The position numbers were made by a program, and so were the translations under genes. The notes beneath the pieces were generated by a model that had not been told where the DNA came from, did not search any database, and saw only the letters and a list, made by a program, of their open reading frames with translations. Source: an uncultured Cellvibrio sp. (lineage in GTDB: Bacteria; Pseudomonadota; Gammaproteobacteria; Pseudomonadales; Cellvibrionaceae). Taken from it: 28,419 nt of DNA. The DNA lies in assembly GCA_946886255.1 (NCBI GenBank), contig CAMPIG010000011.1, positions 1-28,419 of the forward strand. The letters run 5' to 3'. Shown here in pieces: positions 1 through 7,857 of the stretch (position 1 is the stretch's first letter; the number at the start of each line of letters is the position of its first letter).

Positions 1-54
1 CAAGTTGAAAATCTGTGATGACGATTATCATCTCACTCGAATGGAGATTTTTTT

Positions 55-744
55 ATGAATGCTGCACTTAAAAACAAACCTGATAGTGGTGGTTATGCTT
101 TTTTCGATGTTGACGATACATTGATTTCGGTCAAAAGCATGTTGAGTTTCCAGGACTTCTGGTACGAGCGGTTTAGTGAGCACCAAGCCAAGGAGCGTTA
201 CTACATGGACCTGCATCAACATATGCATGAGAATGCATCCTGGGAGGTACTGAATCGGTTGTACTATCAACACTTTGCTGGCCGCCGTGTAGTGGATGTT
301 GAGCAATGCGGAGAAGCCTGGTTCACTCACATGGAAGAAAATCATCCCGATTTGTTTCACGCTGTGCCTTTAGCGGAGTTGAAGCGTCATCAGGATGAGG
401 GAAGGGAGGTAATATTTGTTTCCGGTTCCTTCCCGGCGATTTTGAAACCGGTTGCCCGGGTAACGAGCGTTAAACACATCCTTTCTACGTCAATGGAAGT
501 GGAGAATGAATGCTACACGGGGCGTATTCTCACTCCCCAAACAATTGGTGCTGGCAAAGCGGAAGCAATAAGAATATTTTTGGCGTCGGTAAATGGTGTG
601 GCAGAACATTGTTACGCATATGGTGATGATATTTCAGATTTACCTATGTTACAAAGTGTCGGGAAACCGACCGTCGTGAGAGGCGGAAGAGGTTTGGAAC
701 AGCGAGCGCAAGAGCTAGGCTGGCGAATTATATCGCCAGTATGA
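55..744 (+). CDS. HAD-superfamily subfamily IB phosphatase
   Basis: A 229-residue soluble hydrolase of the SerB-like HAD-IB group, which removes phosphate from a small molecule; the substrate cannot be read from sequence. Motif I is FFDVDDTL with nucleophile Asp18 and general acid Asp20. Motif II is the Ser of VSGSFP (about Ser123), motif III is Lys168 in GAGKAEAI, and motif IV is YGDDISDLPML (Asp191/Asp192/Asp195). All four are intact, so it should be active. The helical insert after motif I is the usual cap. The ATG is preceded by GGAG at 43-46 with suitable spacing. The gene ends at a strong hairpin shared with the convergent GGDEF/EAL gene. No signal peptide is seen. The family call is secure; a phosphoserine phosphatase role is not claimed. 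Confidence 0.9.
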   Translation: MNAALKNKPDSGGYAFFDVDDTLISVKSMLSFQDFWYERFSEHQAKERYYMDLHQHMHENASWEVLNRLYYQHFAGRRVVDVEQCGEAWFTHMEENHPDLFHAVPLAELKRHQDEGREVIFVSGSFPAILKPVARVTSVKHILSTSMEVENECYTGRILTPQTIGAGKAEAIRIFLASVNGVAEHCYAYGDDISDLPMLQSVGKPTVVRGGRGLEQRAQELGWRIISPV

Positions 745-793
745 CGATCAACTGAATTCTATAAATCATCTAATGGGCTGCATCTCCATTGCT

Positions 794-821
794 AAAACTC
801 CTGCTCCGGCAGGAGTTTTTT
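794..821. terminator. Bidirectional rho-independent terminator
   Basis: An 11-bp perfect stem (AAAACTCCTGC at 794-804, GCAGGAGTTTT at 809-819) closes a TCCG tetraloop. It is followed by T on the plus strand and flanked by A on the left, so it can serve both convergent genes. The stop codon of the minus-strand GGDEF/EAL gene (820-822) lies directly against the hairpin. Confidence 0.85.
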
Positions 822-2916
822 AATGCAAGGGCTTTTCGCTTGGCGCTTCCCAAGGAATGTTAATTTTTTCGCGCAGTTCTTTCAGTGGGCCAGGGTAACT
901 GAAGAAATAACCCTGCGCGTGATCACAGCCTTGCTTTTGCAGCAATTGCCGTTGCTGATCGTTTTCTATTCCTTCCGCGACAATCTCCATATCCAAACCA
1001 TGAGCCATCGTAATAATGGTATCCACCAAGCGATGAGTATTAGGATCCTCACAAATCTGGCTGACAAAACCACGATCAATTTTCAGCGTTTTAAAGGGGA
1101 ATTTTTGCAGATACGCTAGCGAGGAATAGCCCGTCCCAAAATCGTCAATTGAGAGGCGCACACCCAAATCACACAAGGCAGTGATATTAATCTGAGTCTG
1201 CGGGTCGTTTTGCATGATGACCCTTTCGGTTACTTCCAGCTCCAACTGCGTAGGCGATAAATTATTGATAAACAATTGGTGTGCAACAAAATTGGCGTAG
1301 TCCGGAATCTGCAATTGTTTGGGGGAGACATTCAATGACAGGCGCAACGTACGTTTCGACTCGTGAACCAGCTTGGCTGCATCAGCACAAGCGGTTGCCA
1401 TAACCCATTTATCGATTTCCTGGATAATGCCTATGTCTTCCGCCATAGGAATGAAGTTCACCGGCATCAACAAGCTGCCATCAGGTTGGCGCCAGCGTAC
1501 TAATGCCTCAAAACCAATCATCATATTGGTATTGATGTCATAGATAGGTTGGTAATGCAGTTCGAGTTCTTCCAGTGCGATGGCTTGGCGTAAACGCACT
1601 TCAAGCTCAAGGCGCTGCATTAACTGGGTGTTGATGTCCTCGGTAAAAAAATGGTACCGGTTGCGCCCCAGTTCTTTCGCTTTGTACATGGCCAGGTCGG
1701 CATTGCGCTGGATCAAATTCGCGCTGCGCCCATCTTTGGGTGACAGTGCGATACCGATACTGGCGGTGACAAAATATTCCTTTCCACCAATGAAAAATGG
1801 TTGAGCAAACGCGGCGATAATTTTTTCCGCGACTTTTTCGGCTTCCTTCGGTGTGCTGATATCGGGCAGGATGATAATAAATTCGTCACCGCCCATTCGC
1901 GCGAGAATGTCGCCATTGCGAATACAACCACTGAGACGGCCAGCTGACTCTCTCAGCACATCATCCCCGCAGCTATGACCGAGGCTGTCATTAACATTCT
2001 TAAATCGATCCAGATCAATACACATCATTGCCGTCTGGCGGTGATTACGGGCTGAGCTTTCCAATGCGACGTTCAAATGTTCCAGCATCAACACGCGATT
2101 GGCAAGGCCGGTCAAATCATCGTAGTGAGCCTGACGTAACAGCCGCTCTTCGTAGCTGCGGCGCACCGTAATATCTTCTTTGATAATGACAAAGTGGGTC
2201 AGATCACCGGTTTCATTGCGCAGTGGTGACAGGCTGACAAATTCCCAAAATACCTGCCCGTCGCGACGGATGCTGCAAAATTCACCGCGCCATTCCTGCG
2301 CGTGGCTGATGCTGTGGCGCATGGCGGCCATAGCGTCCGCGCTGGTTTGATTTAATAATGTAAAACCGAGGTCACGTCCAATCGCTTCATTGGAGGCGTA
2401 GCCGGTGATCTGTTCATATTTGGGATTTACGTATTCAATCCTGCCATCGGGATTGGTAATTAGCACGGAGACGGGGCTTTGTTGAACGGCGCTGGATAAT
2501 ATGCGTACTCGTTCTTCAGCAAGCCGTCGCTGCCGGCGCACCTCAGCCTCTCGAATCTCTCGCTCGATGGCCGGGACCAGACGGGCGAGGGCTTCTTTAT
2601 TCATGAAATCATGGGCGCCCTGTTTGAGTAGACTGACGGTATCTTCTGCGTCTACGGCACCGGAGGTAATAATGAATGGAATATCCTGACCGCTTTCCTT
2701 AAGTGTCTGCAAAGCAGCTTCGGCACTGAAGCGAGGCATGCTGTAATCACACAGTATGACGTCCCACTCTGCCTTGGTAAGGGCGTCGAGCATGGAATGG
2801 CGTGTTTCAACGCGCTCCGTATGAGGGATAAAACCGCCACGAGCGAGTTCGGCGGTGGTTAACTCCGCATCCGCTTCGGAGTCTTCGATAAATAATACAT
2901 TCAGCGACTTGCCCAT
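820..2916 (-). CDS. Response regulator with PAS, GGDEF and EAL domains (c-di-GMP turnover)
   Basis: A cytoplasmic protein of about 698 residues predicted to make and/or degrade cyclic di-GMP. In order: a receiver domain (acidic pair in FIEDSEAD, phospho-Asp in CDYSMP, Lys in FMNKEA), a PAS/PAC sensor domain, a GGDEF domain and an EAL domain. The cyclase signature RMGGDEF is intact, with an RNGD inhibitory I-site five residues upstream. The phosphodiesterase signatures are also intact: EALVRW, the Glu of ELEVTE, IDDFGTGYSS, LKIDR, AEGIE and QGYFFS. Both activities are therefore possible, and which dominates cannot be told. No transmembrane segment is visible. The ATG at 2916 is chosen because the receiver domain starts right after it; an in-frame TTG at 2940 with a GAAGAG ahead of it would add eight residues and is a real alternative. 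No partner kinase lies nearby. Confidence 0.93.
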   Translation of the reverse strand: MGKSLNVLFIEDSEADAELTTAELARGGFIPHTERVETRHSMLDALTKAEWDVILCDYSMPRFSAEAALQTLKESGQDIPFIITSGAVDAEDTVSLLKQGAHDFMNKEALARLVPAIEREIREAEVRRQRRLAEERVRILSSAVQQSPVSVLITNPDGRIEYVNPKYEQITGYASNEAIGRDLGFTLLNQTSADAMAAMRHSISHAQEWRGEFCSIRRDGQVFWEFVSLSPLRNETGDLTHFVIIKEDITVRRSYEERLLRQAHYDDLTGLANRVLMLEHLNVALESSARNHRQTAMMCIDLDRFKNVNDSLGHSCGDDVLRESAGRLSGCIRNGDILARMGGDEFIIILPDISTPKEAEKVAEKIIAAFAQPFFIGGKEYFVTASIGIALSPKDGRSANLIQRNADLAMYKAKELGRNRYHFFTEDINTQLMQRLELEVRLRQAIALEELELHYQPIYDINTNMMIGFEALVRWRQPDGSLLMPVNFIPMAEDIGIIQEIDKWVMATACADAAKLVHESKRTLRLSLNVSPKQLQIPDYANFVAHQLFINNLSPTQLELEVTERVIMQNDPQTQINITALCDLGVRLSIDDFGTGYSSLAYLQKFPFKTLKIDRGFVSQICEDPNTHRLVDTIITMAHGLDMEIVAEGIENDQQRQLLQKQGCDHAQGYFFSYPGPLKELREKINIPWEAPSEKPLH

Positions 2917-3647
2917 TAATCCTATCCACTTGTTCTGCAAACTTGCTCTTCAATTCTTATTTGCTAACTGAGTCCCGGTATCTCTGGGTACAACCGTGCG
3001 ACCTCTGCCTCACCGCACAGGCGGCACATTAAGCAACTAATCACTGTGAACGGAGATGAATGTGTCCTTATAAAGCTGCTTCACTTTACGGGGACAACAT
3101 TTAAAAATCCAGCACTTCACTGAAAAACTCGTGAAAAATGATGGACTTATTTGCACCCTTCAACTGGGAAGCAGGTTTTATTCACACCAGTTGACAAGGA
3201 TGGACCCGGCGCATGTTTCTATTGTTATTTCCGAGCATACGACGTCTTTTCTATGGAGCATAGCAGTAGATCATTTCTTATGCCGCTTTTTGCGACGCGG
3301 CATCGAAATTTGGCGCAAAAATCAACTTGTGCGTGATTACTGTGGATGCTTTGCCTATATAGTTGCCGGGCAAATTACGCGTAATTTTGGTAATTGCATT
3401 TCATTGTAGGTTTTTGGCCATTGAAAAAAGAATCAACGATGTGTAAAAAGGCGGTGGCATTTTGCATGTCATTATTTCGCAATAAATTTTAAATGCGATA
3501 GTAACCGTTTGGTAACGTAGAAACTGAGTTTTTATTAAAGCTCATGGTGCAATTGGCCTTGCTCGTTAACGCGCTGCAAACAGATTGCGCTTCTCGGTCC
3601 AATTCCAAGGATCAGAATATTCCAAAAATAATGTCAGGGGACATTCC
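2917..3647. other. Long intergenic region without a convincing gene
   Basis: About 730 bp separate the GGDEF/EAL gene from the porin. Short ORFs here (for example 3131-3409, 92 codons) lack a ribosome binding site, a domain or a signal peptide and are not called. A 7-bp inverted repeat (ATGCCGC at 3280-3286, GCGGCAT at 3297-3303) stands in the middle. The stretch from about 3400 to 3560 is AT-rich and probably holds the porin promoter, but no pair of boxes stands out. A small RNA is possible and unproven. Confidence 0.5.
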
Positions 3648-4586
3648 ATGAAAAAAGCATTATTACCTGCTGCTATTGCAGTGTTTCTTCCGTTGAGTGC
3701 TATGGCTGATGTAACCGTCTATGGTAAAGCGAATGTTTCGCTGCAGAACGCCGACGAGGGTGGTGACTCAAAAATTGAACTGGTTAGCAATGCATCGCGC
3801 ATTGGTATTAAAGGCGATGAAGCGATTTCTGATGGTCTTAAAGTGATCTATCAGTTTGAATACCAGACTGAAATGGATGATGGTGTGGGCGGCAATGGCC
3901 AAACCTTTGGCCAGCGCAATATTTTTGTGGGTTTGCAAGGTAAAGCCGGTACTATCATGGGCGGGCATTTCGATACGCCACTGAAAGCAGCGCAAGAAAA
4001 GGTAGATCTGTTTAATGATCTTGAAGGCGACCTTGTGCATATTTTCAATGGTGAAACGCGAGCCAGCAACATTGTTCAATACGTTACTCCTGGTTCGTTT
4101 GGCCCGTTCACTGCGACAGTGGCTTATGTCACGAAAGAGAGTGATGATGTTGACGATGGTATCTCGGCATCTTTAGGTTATAGCGCATCTAATTTGTATC
4201 TCGGTGTTGCTATGGATCAGGATGTGCAGGCAGAAGGCATTGATATTGTTCGTGCAATTGGCCGGGTTAATCTTGGTCCGGTGCAACTTGGTGCGATGTT
4301 TGAAAGCACAGATGTTGACGGAGTAGATGACAGTGATGGCTTCCTGGTTTCAGCGTTGTGGAATTTGAATGATGCTTGGGGATTAAAAGCCCAGTATGGC
4401 GAGTCAGACCTTAAATTGGCTCCTGCTGCGTTAAACGGCGAGAGTGCCAGCGTGGGTGTTGATTACAAGCTATCTAAAAGTGCAACTCTATATGGGTACT
4501 ACACCGCGATCGAAAATCAGGATGTGCTGGAAGTTACTCAGCGCGATGATGACTACCTCGGCATCGGATTGGATTTAAAGTTCTGA
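3648..4586 (+). CDS. General porin, Gram-negative OmpC/Porin_4-like
   Basis: A 312-residue outer-membrane beta-barrel of the trimeric porin type, expected to pass small hydrophilic solutes. The N-terminus is a clear Sec signal peptide (MKKALLPAAIAVFLPLSAMA) with cleavage before DVTVYGKANVSLQ, the classic first porin strand. The chain alternates short amphipathic strands and acidic turns and ends in GIGLDLKF, with the C-terminal Phe recognised by the BAM machinery. The ATG at 3648 has AGGGGA at 3636-3641; an upstream in-frame start at 3585 would bury the signal peptide and is rejected. Downstream is a strong terminator, so it is probably transcribed alone. Substrate preference cannot be read. 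Confidence 0.93.
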   Translation: MKKALLPAAIAVFLPLSAMADVTVYGKANVSLQNADEGGDSKIELVSNASRIGIKGDEAISDGLKVIYQFEYQTEMDDGVGGNGQTFGQRNIFVGLQGKAGTIMGGHFDTPLKAAQEKVDLFNDLEGDLVHIFNGETRASNIVQYVTPGSFGPFTATVAYVTKESDDVDDGISASLGYSASNLYLGVAMDQDVQAEGIDIVRAIGRVNLGPVQLGAMFESTDVDGVDDSDGFLVSALWNLNDAWGLKAQYGESDLKLAPAALNGESASVGVDYKLSKSATLYGYYTAIENQDVLEVTQRDDDYLGIGLDLKF

Positions 4587-4615
4587 TGCTGATGTTGCAT
4601 TAATCGTATCAATCT

Positions 4616-4641
4616 AAAAAGGGTGCATATGCACCCTTTTT
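4616..4641 (+). terminator. Rho-independent terminator after the porin
   Basis: AAAAAGGGTGC at 4616-4626 pairs with GCACCCTTTTT at 4631-4641 across an ATAT loop. The GC core is a perfect palindrome and is followed by a T-run. It lies 30 bp after the porin stop codon. Confidence 0.9.
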
Positions 4642-4669
4642 ATTGGGTAAAAATTACGTGGAAATCCAG

Positions 4670-5068
4670 ATGAAAAAGTTATTGGTTGTATTACTTTGTA
4701 TAGGCGCTGCGCACCTGGCTAACGCCAAGGAGTGCGAGCCAGCAGTGGATGTGGCGGAGTCATTAAATGTCAATGCACCCGATGACTGTGATTATAAGGA
4801 TACTGGTTTGAATGGAGCTGTGCATCGGTTGTTTACGCGGGAGCAGGTATCATCATCTGCGTCTAGTTCGCGCTCTATAGAAGGCAATGCCCACGCCTTA
4901 ATAAAAATGTCTCCACCAGTGAAAGATGCTGAGTCTTTGGCGAAGGTGCGCTACAAAATGTTGTCAGCAATCAGTCAGGAGTGTATGCAAGGGTTCCGGA
5001 TTGCTGATGAACTATTTCTACCCGTTGAGGATAAGTTGACTATCAGATTACTATATGAGTGCCTCTAA
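4670..5068 (+). CDS. Small secreted protein of unknown function
   Basis: A 132-residue protein starting with a clean signal peptide (MKKLLVVLLCIGAAHLANA, cleavage before KEC). The mature part would be about 113 residues with four cysteines (in KEC, DDC, QEC and YEC), the last one residue from the C-terminus, so two disulfides in the periplasm are plausible. A serine-rich stretch (SSSASSSRS) sits near the middle. I recognise no domain. The ATG at 4670 follows a GGAA; an in-frame TTG at 4643 lies in the edge of the porin terminator and is unlikely. Since the porin terminator lies between them, its transcription should be separate, but no promoter was identified. Confidence 0.65.
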   Translation: MKKLLVVLLCIGAAHLANAKECEPAVDVAESLNVNAPDDCDYKDTGLNGAVHRLFTREQVSSSASSSRSIEGNAHALIKMSPPVKDAESLAKVRYKMLSAISQECMQGFRIADELFLPVEDKLTIRLLYECL

Positions 5069-5307
5069 TCGACCTTCCTTTAATATCCTTTTAAATATCG
5101 TTTGTTAAGTTGCTTGTGGTGCATGACGCTGTTGTCGTCATCAAGGCCTTTCGGTAAAGTGATACCCTTATCTCAGAGTGCGCCTTCACGGTCTTGATGG
5201 CACGATGGTTCGACGGAATTGGAACCATCGATTAGCCTCACACTCTGTTTGTTGTCCCCGATGTTGATTTTCCAGCCCTAGTGCTCAACTTCAAATGAGA
5301 CCCAATT
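5069..5307. other. Structured intergenic region upstream of the MlaA homologue
   Basis: 239 bp with several inverted repeats: ATGACG 5123-5128 with CGTCAT 5136-5141; CATCAAG near 5139-5145 with CTTGATG near 5193-5199; and a 9-bp pair CGATGGTTC 5203-5211 with GAACCATCG 5222-5230. No ORF is supported. It may be a folded leader of the downstream gene or a small RNA; neither is shown. Confidence 0.45.
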
Positions 5308-6054
5308 GTGAGACAAGTTAATTACTTCACCCGCAAATTCATAGCGTTCACCGGTTTGCTGACATTGGCGACTTTAAGCTTGTCCAGTTTCGCCCAGGAA
5401 GAAGCGGATCCCTGGCAAGGGTTTAATCGCGCGATGTTTGCTTTTAATGATGTCACGGATCGATTCCTTTTTCGGCCGCTGGCGAAAGGATATGTTTTTG
5501 TGACACCCGGATTCGTTAGAAAGGGTGTGGACAATGTCATCGATAACGTTATGGAAGTCCCTAATGTGTTGAATGATGTGCTGCAAGGGAAAGGTACACA
5601 GGCGGCTAATGATACCGGTCGTTTTTTGGTCAACAGTACTGTGGGCTTGGCCGGGCTATTTGATGTGGCTCAGCACATGGGCATGAAAGCCAGTGATGGC
5701 GAAGATTTTGGACAAACCCTGGCTGTTTGGGGAGTGAACCAAGGGCCTTACATCGTGCTGCCATTTCTGGGGCCGAGCACACTGCGTGATGGTCTTGCCA
5801 CACCGGTCAATGTTTATTCTGATCCCCGCACCTATATTGATCATGTGCCGACGCGGAATACGGTAACCGGTGTATCTCTGCTTAACACGCGCGCAAATTT
5901 ACTGGATCTGGAGCGGCATATCACCGGTGATCGTTACACGTTTATCCGGGATGCATACTTGCAAAGGCGTCAGTTTCTGATTAACGACGGCGAAGTAGAG
6001 GATGATTTCGGTCTGGATGATGAGTTTGGTGATGCTGAAGATTTCGGTTACTGA
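5308..6054 (+). CDS. mlaA: MlaA/VacJ family protein, outer-membrane lipid asymmetry
   Basis: A 248-residue MlaA (VacJ) homologue. In the Mla pathway MlaA sits in the outer membrane, removes phospholipid from the outer leaflet and hands it to periplasmic MlaC. Family signatures are present: DPWQGFNRAMFAFND near residue 35, GRFLVNSTVGLAGLFDVA, FGQTLAVWGVNQGPYIVLPFLGPSTLRDG, and the C-terminal YTFIRDAYLQRRQFLINDGE. The tail is unusually acidic (EVEDDFGLDDEFGDAEDFGY). It starts at GTG 5308 with GAGA upstream. The export signal ends in SLSSFAQEEA and has no cysteine, so unlike E. coli MlaA it cannot be lipidated at a normal lipobox. No mlaBCDEF genes are in the window. Confidence 0.92.
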   Translation: MRQVNYFTRKFIAFTGLLTLATLSLSSFAQEEADPWQGFNRAMFAFNDVTDRFLFRPLAKGYVFVTPGFVRKGVDNVIDNVMEVPNVLNDVLQGKGTQAANDTGRFLVNSTVGLAGLFDVAQHMGMKASDGEDFGQTLAVWGVNQGPYIVLPFLGPSTLRDGLATPVNVYSDPRTYIDHVPTRNTVTGVSLLNTRANLLDLERHITGDRYTFIRDAYLQRRQFLINDGEVEDDFGLDDEFGDAEDFGY

Positions 6055-6083
6055 TTTATTCGGAGGCGGAGGCCTCATAGGAT

Positions 6084-6110
6084 GTAGAAGCCTCATTTGA
6101 GGACTTCTAC
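6084..6110. other. Hairpin between convergent mlaA and PilZ genes
   Basis: GTAGAAG at 6084-6090 pairs with CTTCTAC at 6104-6110, extended inward by CCTC/GAGG around a short loop. It overlaps the stop codon of the PilZ gene. Neither side has a T-run, so it may be a weak or factor-assisted terminator or only an mRNA 3' end structure. Confidence 0.5.
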
Positions 6111-6401
6111 AATCTCCAAACCCAGCTCATAGGTTCCTTTATCGTTTGATATTGAACGTACAACCCGGGTTTTGGCTTTGAGTGTCGGGTTGTGGCCGTG
6201 ATCGGACGATACCTCGACATCCAACTCGGTCCCGGGAGCGATATTTTCATTTGTCTCGACTCGCATCCCCCCGCCGCTAAGATCCAGGCAATTCCCCTCA
6301 AACACTCGTTGGTCTGCCGAAAGCGTGGCCGTCAGCGGAGCGCTGATTTTCATCCGAATGAAATCTCTTTTCTCGCTATAGGCTTTATCCGACAAACTCA
6401 T
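6093..6401 (-). CDS. PilZ-domain c-di-GMP binding protein
   Basis: A stand-alone PilZ domain of 102 residues. The c-di-GMP binding signature is intact: RxxxR as Arg12 and Arg16 in EKRDFIRM, and the D/NxSxxG motif as Asp40-Ser42-Gly45 in DLSGGG. The rest is the usual six-stranded barrel, with no extra domain. It should be a cytoplasmic receptor that changes partner binding when c-di-GMP rises; the partner is unknown. The ATG at 6401 has a strong GAGGAG (complement of 6408-6413). It diverges from the RssB-like gene; the same pairing of a PilZ gene beside mlaA and rssB is, as I recall, seen in Pseudomonas. A c-di-GMP enzyme is encoded 3 kb to the left. Confidence 0.88.
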   Translation of the reverse strand: MSLSDKAYSEKRDFIRMKISAPLTATLSADQRVFEGNCLDLSGGGMRVETNENIAPGTELDVEVSSDHGHNPTLKAKTRVVRSISNDKGTYELGLEIVEVLK

Positions 6402-6410
6402 GGCTCACTC

Positions 6411-6446
6411 CTCGTTATCTTCATTATGCTCGTTATCTTCATTATG
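6411..6446. repeat. Perfect 18-bp tandem duplication in the PilZ gene leader
   Basis: The unit CTCGTTATCTTCATTATG occurs twice back to back at 6411-6428 and 6429-6446. The copy next to the gene supplies half of the PilZ gene ribosome binding site (CTCCTC at 6408-6413 on the plus strand). It looks like a slippage or duplication event and could vary in copy number between strains. Confidence 0.9.
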
Positions 6447-6667
6447 AAAGTCATCAGGTAGATAGACAACTTGATAGACAGCAGGAACAGACGTAAAAAT
6501 ATCAGCAGGTGGTAAGAGTCTAGCACAGAGGCTCGGTGGCAAAGTTGAGTTTAAGGTACGTCAAAAACGCTGTTTTGAACAGCTTGCTTAAGGCCAGATA
6601 AGAGAGTAGTGTTATGCGCCTTGCAGCGTTTATAACATGATTCCACAGGTGTCTGACAGGGCTAGGG

Positions 6668-7855
6668 ATGACAGACAGAAGTAGAAAACTGCTCATCATC
6701 GACGACGATACCCTTGTTCGTCAGAGTGTCGCAACGTATCTTGAAGATAGCGGCTTTGAGGTTATCCAGGTCGCCGATGGCAACTCGGGTATTCGCGCTA
6801 TCGCCGAAAATTTTCCTGATCTGGTCGTTACTGACCTGCGTATGCCCGACCTTGACGGTCTACAAGTCTTGCAGCAACTCCATGAACAACTCCCCAATCT
6901 TCCCGTTATTGTTATCTCTGGAGCTGGGGTTATGAGCGATGTAGTGACTGCATTGCGTTTGGGCGCGCGCGATTACCTCATCAAACCAATTATGGACATG
7001 GAAATGCTGGTGCACTCCGTGCGTAAGGCGTTGGATCATAGCGACCTGATACTGCAAAATCAACGCTATCGGGACAAGCTTGAACAGGCTAATCGCGGAT
7101 TACGGGAGCATCTGCGGATTCTGGAGCGTGATCAGCTGGCGGGACGCCAGGTCCAGCGTCGACTAATGCCCACTCGCTTGCATACTCATGATGGTTATGA
7201 TGTCGGGCACTACATAGCCCCCTCTTTATACTTGAGTGGTGACTTTGTTGATTACGCTCATATCAAAAAACGCTACCTGGCGTTTTACCTTGCTGATGTA
7301 TCGGGTCATGGCGCTTCATCCGCATTCGTCACTATTTGGCTTAAGCACATTGTCAGCCGCATGGTTCGTGAAGAGGGGCTTTTCGGTGATGAGAGTTCTT
7401 TTGAGCGCGGCACTGATGCCATGCTGCAAATCATTAACCGCGAATTGAATGAAACGCGATTGAATCATCACCTCACTTTCTTTGTCGGAGTAATAGACAC
7501 GCTAACAAGGGAAATGCGTTATGTAGTGGCAGGGCATCTACCCATGCCTATTCTGGTTACTGCGGAAGGTGCGAAGTTCCTTGAGGGTTTTGGTAAACCG
7601 GTGGGGATCTTTAAAAACGTGACATGGCAAATTTATACGCTACAGTTACCAGAGGAGTTCTCATTAATTTGTTTCTCCGATGGGGTGTTGGAAATATTGC
7701 CGCAAAAAGAATTGCTGGATAAAGAGGCCCATCTACTGAATTTAATCGCAGAGCAGGGGCAGAGCCTTGAAACTGTATGCGATGCGTTAGCGATCAAAGA
7801 GATTGGGGAAACTCCCGATGATATCGCGATACTGACGATTACCAGAGGTAAATAA
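6668..7855 (+). CDS. RssB/HsbR-like response regulator with PP2C-type phosphatase domain
   Basis: A 395-residue cytoplasmic regulator. Residues 1-120 are a receiver domain (acidic residues in IIDDD, phospho-Asp56 in VVTDLRMP, Ser84, Lys106 in LIKP). Residues about 125-165 are a helical, probably coiled-coil linker. Residues about 170-395 are a SpoIIE/RsbU-type PP2C phosphatase with metal-binding Asp192 (GDFVDY), Asp210 (LADVSGHG), Asp338 (SDGVLE) and Asp384/385. All metal ligands appear intact. In this family the phosphatase dephosphorylates a STAS anti-sigma antagonist; the obvious target is the STAS protein encoded two bases downstream. AGGG at about 6657-6660 sets the ATG start. E. coli RssB, by contrast, has a degenerate phosphatase domain. 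Confidence 0.92.
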   Translation: MTDRSRKLLIIDDDTLVRQSVATYLEDSGFEVIQVADGNSGIRAIAENFPDLVVTDLRMPDLDGLQVLQQLHEQLPNLPVIVISGAGVMSDVVTALRLGARDYLIKPIMDMEMLVHSVRKALDHSDLILQNQRYRDKLEQANRGLREHLRILERDQLAGRQVQRRLMPTRLHTHDGYDVGHYIAPSLYLSGDFVDYAHIKKRYLAFYLADVSGHGASSAFVTIWLKHIVSRMVREEGLFGDESSFERGTDAMLQIINRELNETRLNHHLTFFVGVIDTLTREMRYVVAGHLPMPILVTAEGAKFLEGFGKPVGIFKNVTWQIYTLQLPEEFSLICFSDGVLEILPQKELLDKEAHLLNLIAEQGQSLETVCDALAIKEIGETPDDIAILTITRGK

Positions 7856-7857
7856 AC

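Noticed and set aside
3131..3409. 92-codon plus-strand ORF in the long gap before the porin
   Set aside because: No ribosome binding site, domain, signal peptide or neighbour support; amino acid composition looks random.
3560..3600. Possible LacI-type operator before the porin (GCGCTGC and TTGCGC)
   Set aside because: The half-sites do not form the TGACAGCGCTGTCA palindrome and differ at several positions.
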